This document shows positions 60,481 through 64,000 of a stretch of 64,000 nt of DNA, one piece after another (the first letter of the stretch is position 1; the number at the start of each line of letters is the position of its first letter). The DNA is from Rhizophagus irregularis (lineage: Eukaryota > Glomeromycota > Glomeromycetes > Glomerales > Glomeraceae): the NCBI RefSeq assembly GCF_026210795.1, contig NC_089444.1:1168501-1232500 (forward strand), read 5' to 3'. The notes under the pieces were generated by a model that did no database searches, had not been told where the DNA came from, and worked only from the letters and a program-made list of their open reading frames with translations. The position numbers were made by a program, and so were the translations under genes.

Positions 60481-61339
60481 ATACATTCTTTCACCATTTA
60501 GATCCATGCAATTGCGTTTTTTCCCGATTCTTAATAATAATAATAATAATATTTTTTAGGTTGTATCAAACTCAATAATAAACTAACATAATTTACTTAT
60601 TTTATTTATTGTAACAATAGAACGATAGATTTCTATAAATATAATGAATTTAGATATGGTAACAATATATATGTATTTTTTTTCAACAGAAGATGTAATT
60701 TTTTTAAATCTACAATGGAATTTTTTTAAGATAAAAAAAAAAATGATTTTTTTTGTAACAACTAATGTAACAATAAACTACTTATACAAAATTTTTTTTG
60801 GTAATGAATTTATTAATTTCACAGTATTGCACTACTGCAACATTTTGTTTCATGTGAGAAATAAAATTTGCATTTAATAATAATATTTCATATACTGTAT
60901 GACACTCGCACACAATTCATTGTTATTTGTATAATTATATAAATTGTGTAATTTGTTACATTTATTTTTTACTAATACCATCATAATAATAGTAAAAAAC
61001 TAGACCTATTCACACTGCATGGCAAATAAAATATAAGTGTGTTATTATTACTTTCTTACTTGATGGGTAAGTAGTACTTTATTATTTACGAACTATTACA
61101 AAAAATAAAATTGCGAAAAATCGCTTATTACATAATGTAAATGAGAAAAATTTATTATTCAATGATTGTTAATGCTTTTTTGATTTTCAATACGAAAATA
61201 ACGTCCAGCGTAATTTCCAAAGTATAATATAACTATCTGCACTATGAAAAACATACAAAATAAAATTTATATTATCAGCACAAAAACTGCATGAATTTTT
61301 TTTGTAGGGAGGCCGCGTTATTCTATAGTACCAGCAAAA

Positions 61340-61792
61340 TCAGAAACCAAAAGTAGCATATGAACAGGCATGGATTTCTGGTTTCTTTGGATCATCGGTT
61401 TTATCTGCAATTATTACCATAATCGCGTATGTACTAGGAAGTTGTGGTGTCGGAACATCTGGTACATCAATTGAAAATGGAGCTCCTTTCGCATAATAAA
61501 AATCCAAAACCTTAGTGTAAAGTTCTATGATATGCTCATCAGTATACGCAATTAAAATTTCGGTTTTATAAGGAGTGATTTCATAACCTAACATTCCTCC
61601 TTCAACTGTATAATTAACGGGTTGATTAGACACAGGAGGGAAAGGATTAAGGTTTGCATAGATGTAAGAGCCTTCAGGAGCTGGACATTGGTCACCTACG
61701 TCTCCAGCTCTTTTAAGAAGTTGATATGGAACGGCATTGACCATGGCAAGTGCAGCCAATAAAAGGAATGCAAATATCAAATTTCGGTTCAT
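61340..61792 (-). CDS. Small secreted ML-like protein, copy 2
   Basis: A single-exon gene of 150 aa, paralogous to 53498-53950. The signal peptide and KR site are the same apart from M6I (MNRNLIFAFLLL). The core PFPPVSNQP-NYT-EGGMLGYE and PFSIDVPDVPTPQLPSTYAI are unchanged. Differences cluster in three places: after KR (AGDVGDQCPA versus RDIGYPCPTN in copy 1, one codon shorter), the EHIIELYTKV loop (one codon longer), and KKPEIHAC near the end. Both cysteines are kept. Function as for copy 1: probably an extracellular lipid-binding protein, by pattern only. Confidence 0.85.
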   Translation of the reverse strand: MNRNLIFAFLLLAALAMVNAVPYQLLKRAGDVGDQCPAPEGSYIYANLNPFPPVSNQPVNYTVEGGMLGYEITPYKTEILIAYTDEHIIELYTKVLDFYYAKGAPFSIDVPDVPTPQLPSTYAIMVIIADKTDDPKKPEIHACSYATFGF

Positions 61793-62124
61793 GATTACTT
61801 TGCGAAGAAGATAGTTTGAAAAATATCTGCTGGGTTGAATTATTTCTTTTGTGAATATTAATTATTAAATGTGTTTATTAATAATTTTAGCTTCAGAGTT
61901 ACTACTTTCTTTTTATAAGAAAAATACCAGACTCCTGGATTTCGCATTTCTTCCTTTTTTAAAACATTTAATGATCCGTTCCTATCTAATTCAAGCAAAA
62001 GTATCAAATATAATTTGTCTAATTCAATGTTCATACTAAATTAAAAATATGAATCGATCAACCCGGGATTAACTCATTGATTTCCGCCGGTTGTCAATGT
62101 ACAACTGGGGGGGGTCTGTTCACA

Positions 62125-62703
62125 TTACCGACAATCATTTTACCAACAAAATAATAACATAATTTTAAGTATGTAATAAAATAAAGTAAGATTGAAATAA
62201 TTATTTAAAATAAAACTTTTATTAGTTTATTATTTATTATTAATTAAATAATATAGTACAGTACATTATTATATTCAATTAGCATTTTGAAATACTCTAG
62301 AATGCTTACAAAAAAAGCAAATTATATAAACTGAATTAAGAAAATTATTAAGAACAATTTTAAGTACATTATATTATGAAGCTGAAGCTGAAATAAATTT
62401 TTTAAAAAATAAAATTGATAAAATTAAACATTGAATTCAATTTATTTTATTAGTATATATAAATATCATAGTATTTCACATTTTGTTATATATTAAACAT
62501 ATAATACATATACTAATTATAATACCAACATTTCTTGTCAAATATGTATAAATAAGAATAAAATTTTTTTTTGATGTATATATTAAATATGTATTTTAAT
62601 TTTCATAACTGAAGTGGGTAGTGAAATAGTAAATAAATACTGCAAGTGTTGATGGTAAAATGAGACTAGGTAAAATAAGTGTTGGTAAAATGATTGTCGG
62701 TAA
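62125..62703. mobile_element. Small inverted-repeat element (MITE-like), about 580 bp
   Basis: Perfect 23-bp terminal inverted repeats lie at 62125-62147 and 62681-62703 (left arm begins TTACCGACAATCATTTTACC). The inside is AT-rich and non-coding. Next to the right end four GGTAAAAT motifs start at 62654, 62669, 62684 and 62699, an exact 15-bp period, like subterminal iterons. A G8 run (62107-62114) lies just outside the left end. The family was not recognised. It is probably a non-autonomous DNA element inserted next to duplication copy 2. Confidence 0.8.
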
Positions 62704-62842
62704 AATGCATATGGGCTAATCAGACGCATTAGCCAGATGTCACGTGATAAAATCAAATCATGATTATTTTAAATTTGAATATGATCGACATTTGACAATA
62801 TTTGTGAATTGTGAAACATCAAAAAGTCAAAAAGAATAAAAA

Positions 62843-63624
62843 ATGTCTACGTCGCCATCATTGTCGTCTACGTCAAAGAAATTTCCTTGTTCATTATGCC
62901 AATTTTCAAATAATATAAATACTCTTTACACAAAAAATAAACTTTCTTCACATCAGCGAAAGTTTCACCCAAACAACTGTATCATTCCTCATATTCAACA
63001 GTCGTCTTTAAATAACATTCCAGAGATTCAAGTCAAGAATTTTTGGAACTCACTATTGTTAAGAATAGAAAAGAAGCTTTCATATCATAGATCAGGAAGT
63101 GGAAGTAGAAAAATAATATTTGAACCTTTTAGTGAAGAATTATTTGTCAAAATTTTTTCACAAGAAGAGAACTTTACATTTATTTCTTACTTGAATAAAT
63201 ACAAATGTGTTTTTACTGGAGAACTAGGGTATAAACGCTTGGGATTTTTATTTGATTGTGAAGATTGGGGTGAAAAAAAGCATGTAAGTCGCACCAAAGC
63301 ATATGTATTTATGGAATATGAAGAAAAGCAAAAGGAGGTCTCTTTTGTTTGGTCAGACATTATAGTTACTAGAAACCATGATGGTAAAGAACCTTTAACT
63401 TTAAATAGTCCGAAATTAGCAGTTTCTTTTAATATTTTAACTGGTTACTTTCAAGATAATAATATTGATGAAAATTGCACGAGTGAAGGTGATTTACACA
63501 TAATTTTATTTATATTAATTCATACTTATTAACTAATTTACATTATTTTACACAGGAAATTCTAGCTTAGAAATGTTTGTTCAATTTTTTCTTTCTTTAA
63601 AATTGCTTTTCTATTGGTATAAAT
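62843..63624 (+). CDS. Putative C2H2-type zinc-finger protein, two exons
   Basis: ATG 62843 opens MSTSPSLSSTSKKFPCSLCQ, and the finger is C-x2-C with H-x4-H about 20 residues later (KLSSHQRKFH). The spacer is longer than the classical 12, so it is an atypical finger. The rest (NIPEIQVKNFWNSLLLRIEK; KCVFTGELGYKRLGFLFDCE; VSFVWSDIIVTRNHDGKEPL) looks like a folded domain of unknown type. A GTGATT donor at about 63491 and an ACAG acceptor near 63555 would join SEG to NSSLEMFVQFFLSLKLLFYW and end at 63622-63624. Without that intron the frame ends at 63532. Function is unknown; it may be a lineage-specific or element-associated protein. Confidence 0.6.
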
Positions 63625-63730
63625 GAATGGTAAATATAGATTAAATTTTTTTTTTTTTTAATGTAAATAAAAAACATAAATGAAAACTTAGAGCGAAAAT
63701 ATAGCAATAAAAAAGATATATTTATTACCT

Positions 63731-63967
63731 TTAGCTTCTTTTTTAGCGTGTAATTCTTTTTTCCAATAAATTTCACGTCCATTGTGGATTAAATTTGATT
63801 TTAATCATTCTTTTAAAACAATTGTTTTTTGTACAATGGATTTTGGTGTATCATTCATTAAAAAATAAAGCTGTCGATTTTCATAAATTAATATATCATG
63901 AACGACAGAATTTGCTTTATTACCACCACCCATTGTTGTTGCACCAAAAAATATACGAACCTATAAA
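63731..63967 (-). pseudogene. Edge of an unidentified gene with an in-frame stop
   Basis: The minus strand reads VRIFFGATTMGGGNKANSVV, HDILIYENRQLYFLMNDTPK and SIVQKTIVLKE, then TGA, then LKSNLIHNGREIYWKKELHA. The continuation in the same frame after the single TGA suggests a tryptophan-to-stop change (TGG to TGA) in an otherwise sound exon. An ATAG acceptor precedes VRIFF and a GTAATA donor follows KKEAK. The family was not recognised. The rest of the gene lies beyond the right edge and below 63731. Confidence 0.5.
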
Positions 63968-64000
63968 TTATTAATAATTATACTGCAACACATAATACAA

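Larger units (their letters stand above)
59608..62096. repeat. Segmental duplication, copy 2 (direct repeat of 52581-54262)
   Basis: Collinear with copy 1 from AACGTTTAGATTAGCCT through the secreted-protein gene to TTTCCGCCGG. It is about 0.8 kb longer. One addition is the pyrimidine-rich expansion at about 59720-60480. The other is a block of about 245 bp at roughly 60828-61073, whose junctions both read AGTA. The block could be an insertion with a 4-bp target duplication or a deletion in copy 1. Confidence 0.85.

Noticed and set aside
60048-60578. Long Phe-rich frame (plus) and overlapping Lys/Glu-rich frames (minus)
   Set aside because: They arise from the pyrimidine-rich repeat tract, have no domain or start context and differ in length from the duplicate copy.
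1-64000. tRNA, rRNA genes and CRISPR arrays
   Set aside because: No cloverleaf with a GGTTCGAATCC-type arm, no rRNA core sequence and no regularly spaced direct repeats with unique spacers were seen by eye. CRISPR is not expected in a eukaryote.

Overview
The window is AT-rich eukaryotic DNA with short introns (about 70-100 bp) and GT...AG splice sites. Its gene families point to an arbuscular mycorrhizal fungus of the Rhizophagus type (Glomeromycotina). The evidence is TKL-like kinases with a C-x2-C/NWTSGN/EWIPYNQF N-terminus, a vWA plus alpha-kinase protein, small secreted ML-like proteins, decayed Mutator-like DNA and a fungal Shaker-type K+ channel. The genus is inferred from family recognition only; no search was run.

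Layout. (1) 1-3.3 kb, minus strand: a kinase gene made of four tandem N-lobe exons and one C-lobe exon. (2) 4.3-29.5 kb: a compact block of conserved, many-exon housekeeping genes. These are a Csf1/BLTP1 bridge-like lipid transfer protein (minus), a DENND11/LCHN-like protein (plus, divergent from it), a voltage-gated K+ channel (plus), a gamma-SNAP-like protein (minus) and a TGFBRAP1/Vps3-like CORVET subunit (plus, divergent from it). Four of these five act in membrane traffic or lipid transfer, and two pairs share 200-250 bp head-to-head promoters. (3) 29.5-35.3 kb: gene-poor AT-rich DNA with short tandem repeats. (4) 35.3-38.9 kb, plus strand: a second array-type kinase with five N-lobe exons and one C-lobe exon. 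(5) 39-49 kb: decayed DNA, including a frameshifted pseudogene at 42.5 kb and a 3.7-kb Mutator-like element with long inverted repeats and a broken transposase. (6) 49.2-51.1 kb: an intact single-exon vWA/alpha-kinase gene. (7) 52.6-62.1 kb: a direct segmental duplication carrying two paralogous secreted ML-like genes. Between the copies lie three pseudogenes or fragments (an OB/SSB-like fragment, a mitochondrial two-RRM protein and a Bem46/ABHD13 hydrolase). (8) 62.1-64 kb: a small inverted-repeat element with 15-bp iterons, a C2H2-type zinc-finger gene and the edge of another broken gene.

The most unusual structure is the pair of kinase exon arrays. Every exon is a multiple of three and every intron is phase 0. 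Each internal exon starts at kinase strand beta-4 and the hinge, then jumps to a new zinc-ribbon-like motif and a new beta-1 to alpha-C segment. The spliced protein would therefore carry four or five N-lobes in a row and one C-lobe. In both genes only the last N-lobe keeps a near-canonical glycine loop and lysine. Because all modules are symmetric, skipping exons would join any chosen N-lobe to the single C-lobe without losing frame.
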